From Venturia oleaginea (taxonomy: Eukaryota > Ascomycota > Dothideomycetes > Venturiales > Venturiaceae): a DNA stretch of 64,000 nt. Location of the stretch: contig JABMLP010000007.1 of the NCBI GenBank assembly GCA_013176395.1, positions 992,001 through 1,056,000 on the forward strand, in the 5' to 3' direction. Both the position numbers and the translations under genes were made by a program. The notes beneath the pieces were generated by a model that ran no database searches, was not told the DNA's origin, and worked only from the letters and a program-made list of their open reading frames with translations. Positions 20,052 through 32,874 of the stretch are shown in pieces (positions within the stretch are counted from its first letter, which is position 1; each line of letters starts with the position of its first letter).

Positions 20052-22524
20052 CTTCTCAGCCTCATTCGAACAGGGAGGAATTGTCAGGTCTTCGTTTAAG
20101 AGCGAAGTCAGCGCCTACAAGTATCGCTCTCTATTGTGATGTGTAGGGTACGTGCAGCCTTCTCTGTTCAATCTGAAACGTCTAGCCACTGGATTACTAT
20201 GTAGACGTGAGGATTGGTCTTAATAGCCGACTGGCCTACAGGGCTAATCTATTTCAATTTGAATTCATCCCCGGAACTGCTATGTTGCACTTCGATCGCG
20301 TGAGTATACCAGCTTTGGTACGGCTTGTTACAATGACACATTCACCGGCACTCTAGTTGCAAAGATCAAATCTAACGACGGAGGGGCAAGGTTACTGGTA
20401 GAGGGGCTCAAGTAAGAGAGTAGAGATTTCAACTAATGCTGAATTCTCGTCGCAAGGTCAAGTGAGTACAACTATAGCTCCGTCACTGTCAAGCTCATCT
20501 TGCCATCAGAAAATATGCTAACAATTTGATTCTCATATCGACGTAAACGGAGGCTTGGAGTTCACATACGAGAATCCAGGAATCTTGCCCTTGATCACTT
20601 CCAATGGTCATCATCGATTGTTTCAATGACTCTCTACCAGATGGCCGTATGGCCGACGAACTCGTCTCTTTACAGCCCTGAGTCACATCATATGAGCGCT
20701 GCAAGTTCCTGAATTTCTTTCGGGCCATGCGACTCGAGACTAGGCCTTGGGTCGCCAACATGCCTCGCAAAAATTAGACTGCACTTCTCATTCTTGTCAC
20801 CTATCGAGCTACTTTTTACAACGACTGGCTATTTGGAAAATAGAATAGCAGGCAAATTTGCGGGTTAGCCATGACGCTCTTGAAGCTGACTTCCGTGTCC
20901 AGAGCCTGGAGGACCTGTTTGTGCCTGAAAACTTCTAGAAGCCTCTTACTTACCTCATAATCGTACTCCACTCACTCCGACAATCTCAGAGCGACTACCA
21001 ACAATTCTCCGCACATATGACAGAGATGATCAACTCAGCCGAGCCCACGCCTCGTTTCTTTATATAGCGGCTTTTGCGTTCGCTAACGGAGATACAGTGT
21101 CATTATCAACAACTCGAACACGTTATTTGGGGAACGCCCGCCAGTATTGGGTCTGAAAGGATTGTTATCTAATCGCTCAATATCTTGAACACGGTGAAAG
21201 TGCCTGTCAATACAAATCAGGATGCCATTTGTCACGGGCAGCACTTGCTCACTCATTGCCACTGACTCCAGAAACAGGCAAATGTACCATGTTCAATGGG
21301 TGAGCATACAATTCTTCCAAGAACCCCGCTTTGTCAACTTGATAAATGATGGGACACTGATTCTCGAAAATCAAGTGAGTAGTGTCAACATCCGCGGGAC
21401 ACCGTAGACTCGTAGAGTATCCATTTGACGACACCTTCGGATTTCAACGAAGTCTAGTATACGCTTGGCGGAAAGCTAAAAGAGTGGCAAGTATACGATT
21501 TTGTGTGGGAGCACGTAGGGCTTCATGGTTCAGACTTGTTACTGCCTTGATTCTAGTATATGCATCAAACTGGAATATCAGGTTTTCGCTCTCTTAGCGA
21601 AGACCTCAAGCTCGACCAGAATCTAGGCCAGGTCTCAAACTAGAGCCGGTTTGCAGTCCAATTAGGACGTTTCAAGATCTATTCAATCAGCCGACTAACG
21701 GGTAGCAAGCGGGATCTAACCAGAGTTCGTGGCAAAGTACCTAGTCCTGATTAGCGTCTATATCGAAGCGCCTAGATCTAGGTCAAGTCTATATCGGAGA
21801 GCTTATATCCTACTAGGGCCGGAATTCTCTCTGAAACAATACCTCTGTAAACATCGATTTTGAGCTTCCAAATCGATACATGTAGGCTAAAAGAGGGAAA
21901 GTACATACGCCGTGCAGTAGCAGCCGCTTCGTAAGGTCAACGACAGGTTCGTGCGGTATAAGGCGCGACGATTGAAGCCTAGAATCCCTGCTATATTGCT
22001 ACTCCCAATCCAGAGCTGAAGAGTCTACGAACTTGCATCTACACACGGAGGCTCCAATGTTGTCCTCTAAGCATCCATAATATCATCTCCGAGCCGTGGA
22101 AACAATTAGTACGTCAATCTCATCGATTCAACATCAAACATCTCACTATTTCCTGCTTATTCTTCATTAAACTCTGATTGGGCCATGATCTACTTCGGGC
22201 AACTCGGCGAAGTCCGGCATAGTACCTATCACAGTCTGGCCCTGTTCAGCCACGAGGAAGGCCTCTCCAAGACAACATGCTTGGGCCTTGGTTGGTCCTC
22301 GTCGTCGTATTTGCCACATCTCGATGTACAAATACTTCACGTTTCACCGTAGCGATTGAGTCTTCAACCACCTGCAGCAGGCTTGCATTTTTCCTCAGCA
22401 CTCGAGAATTACTATTCCATTCGTTTCCAGGCATCATTCTTTCTATAATTCACCATCAAGCCCCCGATTACAACGAGTCCATTCTGGACACCATCACAAA
22501 CTCAACAAGATATCATCCGAAAAC
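20052..22524. other. Gene-poor 2.5-kb stretch, possibly decayed sequence
   Basis: Only short broken frames on either strand. Some fragments look protein-like (LEADFRVQSLEDLFVPENF around 20890; VNGGLEFTYENPG around 20546) and may be remains of a dead gene, but no family is recognisable. 21600-21830 is rich in CTAG tetranucleotides and has a small direct repeat of GTCTATATCG (about 21756 and 21785). Confidence 0.4.
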
Positions 22525-24160
22525 ATGGTCTTACGCGCTATTCTTTTCACAATCTTAGCAGCCGAAGTCTTTGCTCTACCTTCCTACAGTGGCTCTTACG
22601 ATGCTGCAATTGAACACCAGAACCGCTGTGAGTTTGATTCCCGCTAACCTCTATAGCGACAGCCGCGACTGACACATTGTATAGATGGCAGACGAGATGG
22701 ACCAGGTGGTCATGGTGGTCATGGGGACGGAGAAAAGAAAGCTGGAGGAGGGATGTCGGGGATGGGCGGTGGGGGAATGGGAGGTAAGCACAAGATCTTT
22801 GGGGGATGGAAGAAGCAAGATCTAACATCATTTTAGGCGGCATTATAGATAAGATCTCGCAGTCATCTCTCACGCAACCTTTTCTCGATTCTATTACCAA
22901 CTTTTTTCCCGATATGCCCGCGACTATCAAACAGTTGGACTTGCCTTCGAAATACAAAGTGGCGGGAGCCAAGAAGGGCGTTATTCGATTTGGCCCATAT
23001 GATCTCGTGACCGCTGGGGTAAAGCTTACTTAATTCTTCATTTGCCTTGCGACAGAAAACTGATGACCACGCAGGAAAGAGCGAAGAAGCCGAATCCGAA
23101 TCCCATGGCGATGGATCCGGGAAGCACGGATTTTATGAACAAGATAGACTTTCCCAAGGACATTACTCTCCTCGACGCAGTCGTACACATGGTCTACGAA
23201 GACGGCTCTCCGGCAAACGTTTCCAACGGAGTCTACAACCACCACATTGCCTTCCAAGATACTTCCAAAAAGGCCATAGCAATGGCTGCTTGTCCAGGCC
23301 AGGCAGCAAAGAGTAGCGTTCCCACTTCAGTTTTCGTGGCTACAGGCGAAGACGGGAATAGTTACAACTATGCCCCCAACATTCCTGACTTTGATGGCGG
23401 ATATTACATTGGTCCCAACCACGGTATTTCGGCTGCGGCCGAATTTGTCAATTATACCAATGATACCAAGAAGATCTTTGCGCATATCGAGTACAACTAT
23501 GTACAAGGGAAGAAAAAGTACGACGTCGGTAGCGCCATTGTGAGTGTTACCCAGTGCGATGGAGCGAACACTGCAATCCGCCCACCTCCAGGAGCCAAGG
23601 TTTTTGCTATTACCGGTAAAACTATGACGATCGACTCGGATGGATCCATCTTCGCTGTTCGAGGCCATTTACACGTAAGTCCATCCTCGCACTTCCTCTC
23701 TCTCTATCTCTCTCTCTCTCTCCCTCTCTGTGTCCTCCTGACTAATCATCCCCCAGGACGGAGGCGACTACGTCGGCCTGACCATAAACGGAAACGAAGT
23801 CTGCCAATCGAAAGGCATATACCTTGGCGGCAAGGCCGACGTTAAAATCAGACCGACATTGTCAGACATGTCCGTATGCGAGGAACTCATTCCCGTCAAG
23901 AAAGGCGATAAAATGACGATTGTCGCCAAGTACGATTTGGCAAGTCATCCTCCGTAAGTCTCATCCTTACCAACGTGTGTGATGATTTACTTATAAGGTA
24001 CTACAGACGCGAACAGAACGGAGGAGCCGAAGCCGAGGAAATGGGTCTCGCCATGTTCAGTTTTGCCTCTGCGACTCCTGATACCTCTGATCAACCGGCA
24101 GGCTTGATGGCTGCCTTGACTAACATGTTCAAACCTGCCGCGCCTAAGCCTCAAAAGTAA
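22525..24160 (+). CDS. Secreted SURNod19-like protein
   Basis: Six exons: 22525-22627, 22685-22783, 22837-23018, 23075-23674, 23757-23953 and 23998-24160, joining to 447 residues. A signal peptide is clear (MVLRAILFTILAAEVFALP). Exon 2 encodes a Gly/His/Met-rich linker (GGHGGHGDGEKK, GGGMSGMGGGGMGG). The main domain contains DITLLDAVVHMVYEDGSPAN and NGVYNHHIAFQD, then DGGYYIGPNHGISAAAEFVN and DYVGLTINGNEVC, the pattern of the stress-up-regulated Nod19 family (PF07712) known from plants and many fungi. The biochemical role of that family is not established. The His pair in YNHH could bind metal (inference). Introns are 44-82 bp; intron 4 holds a CT microsatellite. The gene is convergent with the SprT-like gene downstream. 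Confidence 0.85.
23696..23731. repeat. CT microsatellite in intron 4
   Basis: A (TC)n-rich run within the fourth intron of the SURNod19-like gene, where it may also serve as the polypyrimidine tract. Confidence 0.8.
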
Positions 24161-24888
24161 AAGTGAGGACAGCTCCTTCATTGTAAAGAATTCCCTTCTT
24201 GACATCTTCTTGATCAATCAGTTTTTAAGTGTGGTTTGCACTCTCTTTAGGAACATTAAGTAGTTCATCACTCATTCAATGCTCTGTTCAACAATCGCTT
24301 CCGTCTCGTCTCGTCTCTTCTTGTTTTCCCTTCCCTCAAAGGTGGTCGTCTCGCCTCAGAAGGCGTAACAAACAAAACTTGCTGCAGGGGAATGGAATTA
24401 TGTCGCTTCCCACACTATTATTCTGACGTCTCTTCTCTCGAAAAAGAAAAATCTACTGGTTGAGAGACTTCGATTTACATACATCGAAGATAAACGGCTC
24501 ATCCATTCAAGACCAGATATAAGAATAGTAAAACCTCCCACCTAACCTTGGAGGTGGAAGCCCGGAAATACTACTAAACCACTTAGAACTATTCTTTCTA
24601 TCAATTACTCTTACTGTGCTCACCCAAGGCATGTAGAAGGGGTATAATTGAGTGAATGAAAAATGTGGGATGGAAACCTGTTAGCCAATTTGGCTTACAT
24701 TCAATTCTCACCCAAGACCACACATAACAGCCAACAAACAGTCCATGAAATTTCACCGCGCGATGATGTTCACTAATACCTGGAATGGTGTAGAATTGAT
24801 TCTCAACGCCCAAGCTACCTGCCAAATGCCAAAGAAAGTTCTCCAAAAAGAGTCCAAAATGCCAATGCGCTATCCCAAGACCACGACC
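24161..24888. other. Convergent intergenic region
   Basis: 3' flanks of the SURNod19-like and SprT-like genes. No additional gene seen. Confidence 0.4.
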
Positions 24889-26780
24889 TCAATCATGCAA
24901 CGTAATAACCTCCAACTCTTTAACAACACTATCAATATCCAACCCCTTCTTTCCACCGGCACTTCCCTTCCTATCCACACCACCAACCTTCCCCTCCCTA
25001 TACTCCCTCCCCAAAATCTCCATAACGACTCCATGACTCGCCCCAACCCTCTCCCTCTTCACCCTCGCAAAATTCTCTTTGACAAAAGTCTGATACTCGC
25101 TAACCTTTCCCCCCTCCTTCCTCGGAACCGGTTTTGTCTGCACAAGCGGCTCCTTACAAGCCCCACAAGTATGTTTCCTGGGATCAATGGATTTGGAATG
25201 CCGTTTATACTCAAAAGAACACCCCGTACACTCCCACATATACTTGTACGCGATATTATAAGAATGTTTCGTCGTGACAACGACATTTCTGTCCTTGAAA
25301 TGATGCGAGCATTTCTTGGCCCATTCCTTGAATTCTTTGCCGTGCGGGTTATCTTTGATACCGCTGATCATGAAATTGGCCAGATGACAGAATTCGTGAG
25401 CGAGGACGTTGATCAGGCGGTCTTCATCGTCGATGACCTTTTCCGCCAACTCGATATTGGCGATGTGCCGATATTTTCTGTCAACAGTGCCATTGGAATG
25501 AGTCGTTTTGATGCACTCTCGCCGCCAATTCGCTCGTCCGGCAGTAGAATTCAATTTCTTGTTCCAGACGATCTTCACGCCGCCACCAGAAGCTGCCAGC
25601 TCGGCGATTTGGCCATTCGTCACTTTGGAGTCCAGTTCCTGGAGAAAGTCCTCGGCTAATTGGTGCTTTCTTGATTCAAAGTCTTTCTTTGCCTGTAATT
25701 CTGATTTATCCTTCTTGGTGGGACTCTTTCTGGAGGATGTGGAGGGCGATGGAGCATCTGAATCGGCATCTGAGTCTGGTGTGACGAAACGATTTTTCTT
25801 TGGTGATGCCAGAACCTTTTTGGGAGACCATTGTTCGTTCCAATCATTCACAACGTCTTGGGACCAGAATGCGTCGATATCAGGATGTAGAAGTGCGGTG
25901 GGTATTTTGGCAGGCTTGCTCTTGGTAGTAGAGTTGAGTATATTTTGCTTCGGTGGGCTTGGAGGAGGTGTGGATGGATGTGAGGATTGGGGCGCTCGTT
26001 TGAAAGGGGAGTATCGCTTAGGAGGTGCACTGTCGGGTATTAGCATTTGTATACGTTTTAGTGAAGCAGAACGTACTATAACAGGAAGGCTGACTTGTCA
26101 TTGTCTGAAGAGCTCGTCGGACGAGACGCTGTAGGTAATACACGCTGTTGTATCTCCAGAAAGAGCGACTCTTTCGATGCCGCAGCAGATGACGGAAACG
26201 AGGGTACCAAAAACTTCCCAAGCTTTAATCTTGACGCAGGTTTGTCGATTTCCGTACCAAACAATCGAGGCTTTCGAAAGAGTTTCGAAGGTGAAGGTAA
26301 CGACTCGTCCGAACCATATTCCTCTTTCTTATCCAACTCATTCTCATCCTCATCGTCTGTAAATACAGCCTGCTGAACCCTCGACTTCGCAACTCGTCTC
26401 GGTGTCCTGCTTGGGAGCGTCCTTCTCTCCACATCGTTCTCCTCAATCGTCAACCTAACCTTCTCTTTCGATGCCGACCCCAAGCCCAACCTCGCATTAT
26501 TCTCCAGCTTCTTCAAGACCCTCTGCCTAGGTTTCGTAAGCTCCTCATCCTTTGTCTCTTCACTTCGTCGTGCAGGCTCGCAAGTATCTGAACTATTGAG
26601 TTGTCGTGAACCTGAACCGTGAACACGTGAAGCCTGTCGCGATCGCGACCGTGGTTGTGGTTGTGGTTGCGAACCATCTCTCGATTGTATTTTCTTCTTC
26701 CCGGGCGATTCCTTACTAGCCTTCAAAAGGTCGGCCAAATCCGGGAGAGAATCGTCATTGTCGATATGAATGCGCGCCAT
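24889..26780 (-). CDS. SprT-like metalloprotease, GCNA/ACRC type
   Basis: Two exons, 26077-26780 and 24889-26029, with a 47-bp intron, giving 614 residues. The N-terminal 330 or so residues are disordered and acidic/basic-mixed (DNDDSLPDLADLL, QPQPQPRSRSRQ, TDDEDENELDKKEEYGSDES), as in GCNA proteins. The SprT domain carries GGVKIVWNKKLNSTAGRANW and the zinc-protease motif HEFCH in INVLAHEFCHLANF, followed by NPHGKEFKEWAKK. A C-terminal zinc ribbon has CTGCSFEYKRH and CGAC. Known: SprT-like proteases (SPRTN, Wss1, GCNA) act in the nucleus on DNA-protein crosslinks, and the order of disordered acidic region, SprT domain and zinc ribbon is that of GCNA/ACRC. All three metal-site residues are present, so it should be active. 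Confidence 0.87.
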
Positions 26781-27117
26781 GATTAGGATATTGTATTAAC
26801 AAAAAAGATGCGGCGCAAAATTGCGAAAAAAGCGATGAAAAGGCGAAAAGTTGAGGTCGGACGAAATGTAAACACTAAAACTAAACAGTGCATTGGCCAA
26901 GCAACCAGCCTTGCTATACCCAAGTGCTCATGGACCACTTTTTCCTTCATAAAACTGGGTACAGGTTACACGGTCCCCGTGTGCTTACCCACGTCGTGCA
27001 TAGCAAAGAAAGGTCAAAGAGATTTCACAAGCGAGCAAGGCACAGTAGTGATGAAGAGAAATGAGCCCTCGCATGGACTATATGAACACTATCTACTTTT
27101 AGAACAATCAACAGGTT
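26781..27117. other. Intergenic region
   Basis: 337 bp between the SprT-like gene start and the 3' end of acrB. No gene seen. Confidence 0.4.
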
Positions 27118-30082
27118 CTACCGGACTCCAGCTGCTGTGGCAGGCGGACTCAAAGGTGAGGCTTTGAACACAGGACTGAGCGTTTTCGGCGCTGGCGACA
27201 TCGGATCCATATTGGAACTTCCTCCACTGGCTGAACTGCTACTCCCACTTCCTGCACTGCTCTTTCGGCACTCCCGATTGCTATGTGCTCCGTTGCTCAC
27301 CGGTGGGTAGACTACCGAATACGCAGGGAGAGGGTAGTCGTCGAGCTCATCGGTAAAGCCACTCACGCCTGACAGCATAGAACTCGATCGACCTCGCCCT
27401 CCCGCACGATAAGGGGATATGACGTTGCTTTGGTAACCATTGTCATTGAATCCGTGCATCATGGTGGGAAATTGATATCCAGGTTGAGCACCAGGGAACG
27501 TGTTGGAATGCTGGAGACCAGAAGTGCGCGTAGTGCCTGGCAGAGGGCCCTCGGGAGTTGTCGGCATAGACTGCTGTTGGATGTTTCTATTGTAGAGTTC
27601 TTCGAGGTGGCTAGCCAACTGGACCGCTTTCGTCGCTGTAGTAAATTGTCTCTGCTCTTCACGTTCCATCTCAGCGGTATGGTCGATGTACCTGCGTTCA
27701 ATAGTCCCTCGGTTGCGAAGTTCTTCATTGCGTTTCGCAACACGGCTATCCCGAGCTTTCTGTGACTGGTCTTTTTCGCCGGATAAACGATCGTGCTGTT
27801 CATTGTACTTGGAAGCCTTCTGTTCAAGCTTTTGACGTTTCTGTAAAAGACTAGCAACGTCTGCTTTGACTTGGAACAGCTCCCGGTCAGCCCTAGCTTT
27901 GCACTCGTCGTGGTCCTTGCGCGAAATCGATAGGCAATCCTTCTCTTGTTTCCAACTCGTTCTTTTCAGCTTGGATTGTTGCAATTCTTCGGCGGGGATC
28001 TCGCCCATTTCTTCAATTTCAGCAAGGAGTTCCGACTCTTTGACTCTGGCCTGTTGCATGCTTTGTTCGAGCTGGCGAACCTTTTGTCGCTGTCTCTCGT
28101 CATTGCCACTGTTCGAAGAAAGACGGCTGTTGAGGCTATCGACTTCTTTTTGCAAGTTGGCGAGAGTGTTTTTATGGTCCCGTTTATTGCGCTTGATACG
28201 ATTTCGCTGTGCCTCAAGTTGGCGCTCGGCAGCTTGAATGGAGTTCTTAAGGGTCGTCTTGGGAGATAATGGTCGTAAGGATTGAGGTTGAACGGCGGTA
28301 GCAGGAGCTGCGAAGTCGTTAGGCATGAAAGGTAAGACCAATCCTTCCTATTAACTTACCTTGCTCATTGGATGGCAGTGGCTGAGTAGTGATATGCGTC
28401 GTGTAAAACACTTCGCCACTAGCCACCCGGATGAACTCACAGATGTAGTTGGTCGAAGCTGTGAGCCCAAAGATCTTGCCGTTCCATACGTCCACCTGCT
28501 CGTCTCCAGCTTCCACACCCACTGCCTCTTCCACGATCCTAGTCGAGCTCCAATCCGTTTTATTCAGACGCACTCTGATAGACTTGCCGTTCCGTTCATG
28601 ACTTGCCTGTGTCTCTTCTTGATCCGGAACTATACTTGGCAAACACACCCCAAAGGATATCTCAGTCGGCCAAACTTCCCTGATCCATACCCGTTCCATG
28701 CCGTTCTTGAAGTTGGCATTTCCGATTTGAACCACGTCCATTGCGTTTGCTTCTATTGCATCCGACGATGCCTGTTGGTTTTCTAACTCTTTCAAAAATG
28801 TTACTTTAGCGTTTGCGAGGGCTGCCCAGAAGGGCTGTTGACTGCGAACATGGTTCGCCTGTTTCCTTTTTTTCTTAGTATTCGAAATTTTATGTTCCTT
28901 TTCTCGTGCCGCAGGAGATGGTCCAGGAGGGCGTCCATCGGTACTAGCACTGCCAGTGGTGTCTGCTCCGGAGTCGCCTACAGACGCAGCGGTCCGCTGT
29001 GTGTTTGTGGTGGACAGCGGGCCGAAATCCGAGTCAGCTTTCTTGTTGTTCTGAGCTGCACTGTAAAGATACCACCTGCGAACAAGCCGGACCACTCCTT
29101 GCGTGAGAATATGCACCCCAATAATTTTCCGAGCCCAGCCGTGGGTAGCATGGAGCCGGGTCGAGGGTTGAGATATCACGTCTACTACGGGCGCATTTCC
29201 AATGTCTCCTAGTCCTATTTTCGAGAGGCCAGCCCAGAGAGCATTCAAGCCAAATTGCCGGGCAGATTGGGCTCGAATGAGATGGGATACCCCGATGATA
29301 AAGACACAGCAAAGTATGCTATTGCTGGTTCCTCCTTTTGACGCAGCAGCGCCCCCAAGAGAAATTGCAATCACAGCCTGAGCAAGATCCAGTGCCACGT
29401 TCTGCACAGGTGCCCACAATGACGCAAACGCGATGAACATGAGCATGTCGACGAGTAATATTGTCTGAAATGACGGAGCACCGCTTGCACCAGCCATGAT
29501 GTCGTTGAGAGAGGGGAAGTTGAGGGTCGTGGCTGTTGGTGGGACGAAGGTGAGGAGGGCGAAGAGGAACTGAACAACGGAGACGACGGTCGGCGGTAGT
29601 TGGAGGAGAACAATGAGCATAGCAATGACGTCCCAGAGCGGACAGGCCCTGAGGATGGTGGTAGCCGTCTCAAGGAAGCTCTTCTGGAGGTGGAGCGAGG
29701 CATTTCCAGAAGCTGTTTTGACATGAATAGTTAACTGCGAGGCTCCGTTGGGCGTTCCGTTTGCTTCCAAGTCGTCGACAGCGGACCCAGAGACGGACCT
29801 GACTCCTCCATTTGGTCGTGACTGATCAGCACCCATTTTTTCGTGTGGTGCAATTTCATTTAGCGGACCGTCGAACGAGGAGCAAGACGATGGGGAGTCT
29901 AAGCCTGCATCCGAACAGTGATGAGGGTTTGTCTGAGTGCGCGTAGGCGCATTGGCGGCGTTGAGGTTGGCGGTGCTCTTGTGCTTGACTGGACGTCTCT
30001 TTGATGGTGGAACGAGGCCGACGGCGTGGTTGTTTGCGGGTGATTTGTCGGGTTGTGTGCCTGATCGCTTTCGCGGTGGCAT
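27118..30082 (-). CDS. acrB: AcrB-type ubiquitination-network signalling protein
   Basis: Two exons, 28360-30082 and 27118-28307, with a 52-bp intron (GTAAGT...CGCAG), giving 970 residues. The N-terminus is basic and disordered (MPPRKRSGTQPDKSP, VPPSKRRPVKHKSTANL). Residues about 145-280 hold several hydrophobic segments (DVIAMLIVLLQLPPTVVSVV, TILLVDMLMFIAFASLWAPV, ILCCVFIIGVSHLI), likely membrane spans. The second half includes an immunoglobulin-like stretch (NGKIFGLTASTNYICEF) and a long coiled coil (AERQLEAQRNRIKRNK, KVRQLEQSMQQARVKESE). Known: in Aspergillus, AcrB has this layout and acts with the CreB/CreC deubiquitination network in carbon repression and acriflavine resistance. The order and the N-terminal motif support orthology; local function is inferred. 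Confidence 0.82.
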
Positions 30083-30530
30083 TCAGATGCAGACCTCTAC
30101 AGCTCGGCAAGACAGTGCAAGACGAGCTATTGTAGGGACCGATGCCCGTGGTGGGAGATTGGGGGGGGGGGGATGGGCAATGGAGGCTGCAGTAGAGGAT
30201 AGGCTGTGGATGTAAGGTGGAGGGCGAGGTGAGTGGTCAGGAGCATTCAAGTTTCTATCCCTCGAAGGCGCTATTCCGCAGAGGGCAGATTGTGGAGTTG
30301 GACAGGGGAAGATGCGATCAACAAGCCACAGGCTCAAAATCACAGACTCACAGAGGGTGTCAATCCGGCATAGTCCTCGATCAAGCACTGCCACTGCACA
30401 CAAGCGGCGAGAATCCAATTCCAGCTTGCTATTGTGATTGTGATTGTGAAGATGAAGGTTGAAGATGGAATGGAAAATTTCTCCCTTCGTTGCAGCATGG
30501 ATCACTACTCTATGTCTATCTGCCATTTGC
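30083..30530. promoter_or_regulatory. Upstream region of acrB with a G-run
   Basis: Holds the presumed promoter and leader of acrB. It contains a run of ten or so G at about 30161-30172, which could form G-quadruplex-like structure or be a sequencing-sensitive homopolymer. Confidence 0.4.
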
Positions 30531-30540
30531 TACTAGTACC

Positions 30541-30675
30541 GTTGCACTCCTACCTCCTACCTACTACCTCCTAGTCCTACCTCCTAGTCCTACCTCCTAC
30601 CTCCACCTCCTACCTCCACCTCCTACCTCCACCTCCTATCTCCACCTCCTACCTCCACCTCCTACCTCCTACCCA
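30541..30675. repeat. Pyrimidine-rich minisatellite (CTCCTACCTCCA units)
   Basis: About 130 bp made mostly of C, T and A in 12-bp units CTCCTACCTCCA and variants (CTCCTAGTCCTAC), with strong strand asymmetry. It lies about 460 bp upstream of the acrB start. Confidence 0.85.
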
Positions 30676-32874
30676 ACAACCAACTACCAAACGGATGCAT
30701 TCTGGGTGCGCACAGCACAGTCTTCGGCCGTGCTTCGCAGCTTCGCAACCGCTAGCCGACTTCTTGTTGCTCGCTGCAGAGACTTCACCTGCTGCTCCAC
30801 ATGCTGCTGTTGGTCCGACAAATTCTCACGGCCAGCAGGGCGCGCCAGCTTGGCCATGTCTCGTTGCTTTTTAGGCCTTGTCGATCTATACGCTCGTCCC
30901 AACTCGGCAAGGTAACGGCCAAAGCGGTCTCCCGCATTGATTTATTGATAGACTGACACGATCATGCACCCCGAGATAAATCACCAGATCCTTCACCTCC
31001 ACACCAAGATAGCCTTGGGGTTTTGGTGGGGAAGCTTATGCTGGTGGGGGAGATTGAGACGCTTTCAGTTACGGGAGGCAATGATAGATGCAGATGCCGA
31101 CTTCTTCAAGAGAACTGTTGCTCTGTTGTGTAGTCATCCCGATTACATGAATCAAGATGTATTCCTGCATTCCTCCAGAGTCTTGATGGCACCTTCAAAG
31201 CAGACATCCAACTTGATTGAATTCTCTCCTCGTCGGCCTCGTCTGGGTGTGATGTTTCTGACTCTGCATGGAGGATTTCGGTGTCGGTGTCGGTATGGAA
31301 TAACGCAGGCCAAGCAATCCGAAACCTCCAACAGTCATCCTGGCTTCGAGGCCACTTTTCGTGTCCCTGATAGAGTGTTTTCTACACCAATTATTTCTAA
31401 GAATACATGCGTGATCAATCAATATCGCACGGGGGTCATCCGAACATCCGCCGTTCGTGCATCATTAATAATATTGCTGCGATTGATGACATTGATTCCG
31501 AGACTCCGAGTCGAGGCAGTACTGGCAGTAATGTACATAATAGTACTATAGTACTATCTCCGATCTAGGAAGCCAGGTCATCAGGTAGCCCTGTTTAAAT
31601 GATGCATCAGCGTTTGTCCCGCACCTTGGTCCAAAACATGCACGCCGGCAGCACTGGAGCTGCAGATAACCAGATTAGGCCTACCAGTATACTCCGTGGT
31701 AGACGACTGGCGAATTGCCAGCAGAATACCTTCACGAGAGGTGCACAAGCATGGCTGAGACTCACTCTTGCGCTTGGATCAGAGAGAGCTCCCACTCCTC
31801 TCTCCACGTGAATCGCAGCTTTTTCTCTATATGCTTGCTTTTTGCTCTCCTCCCGTCTCAGCCTTGCACGGGAATTTGCACTCAACTCCACGTCCATGAC
31901 CTTTGTCACGGCCAGGGTTCCTACCCCCTACAGGCGCACACAACCCCTTCGACAGATCTTCAACCACAGCAAAGACAAAGAACATCCTTCTTAGCAGACT
32001 CGCCTGTCAAGATAACGAATCGTCCTAGCAGATCAGTTGACTCGAGGCGTCATATCGAAACAAGCTATTTCCTAGAGCTGTTTAAATCCCCAGTCACAAC
32101 ATATCCTCGTCTACTCCTAGCTGACCGCCAAAATACTTCCCTCTCTCCGCCCAGACCGTTGCCTCATTTCGGAATCTCGGAGAAGTCACCGAAAAACGTC
32201 CTCTTGCATCGGAGAAGAAGAAACTTCTTCGATTTAGGGAACGGCCCGCGATCCACGTTCTAATGACTTCAATTTTCCCAATGTCAACAACAGTTTTGGG
32301 GATGCAAACGACTACTACGGACCCAAAACAAGAATGTTCGTGCAATCTTGCAGTGAGCGACACCGGAGTCTAAACTTGCCCCTGAGAAGCCTCATCCAAA
32401 GCAAGCAAGTAGCTCGCTCAAGAGCATCGAGGGTAACAATAAGTTTGGCGTCCATGTACATCAAATGCAGAAGAGTTGAACATGGCAAAACGATAGGAGT
32501 GACGATTGCGCTCCCGGCCAGCCCCGTATTTTTACATATGTATACAAGTAGCGCCATCTAATCATGGCCAAATCCGTCGCTGATCCGCCTCAGAAGTTCC
32601 AATGCAGAACGCCTTGTTGATGCCCAACGACCAAATAGAGCGAGAATATCTTACAAAGGTTTCTCTTCTGCTTTTGTCCAATGTCCATGTCATCTTGTAA
32701 TCATACATCGTGCTAATGCTGCTCTTCTTCTGCCATGCCATGAACCCATCATTCGCAGGCCTGCCTGATCTGATTCCCCATATCTCTGACGTCGCCCGAC
32801 GCCCTGTTCTCCCATCGCCAATCCCAAGGCGTAGTCTTGATCTATCATCATGTGTCAACTTGTATAGCTTTCAC
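30676..32874. other. Long gene-poor region
   Basis: About 2.2 kb without a convincing gene. The plus-strand frame 31715-32263 has no homology I can recognise and no splice support. Around 32160-32340 some stretches look protein-like (NVNNSFGDANDYYGPKTR) but sit in frames that break quickly. This may be long untranslated or non-coding sequence or an unrecognised small gene. Confidence 0.4.

Noticed and set aside
31715..32263. 182-codon plus-strand frame in the gene-poor region
   Set aside because: No ATG at its start, no recognisable domain, odd composition, and no matching splice pattern.
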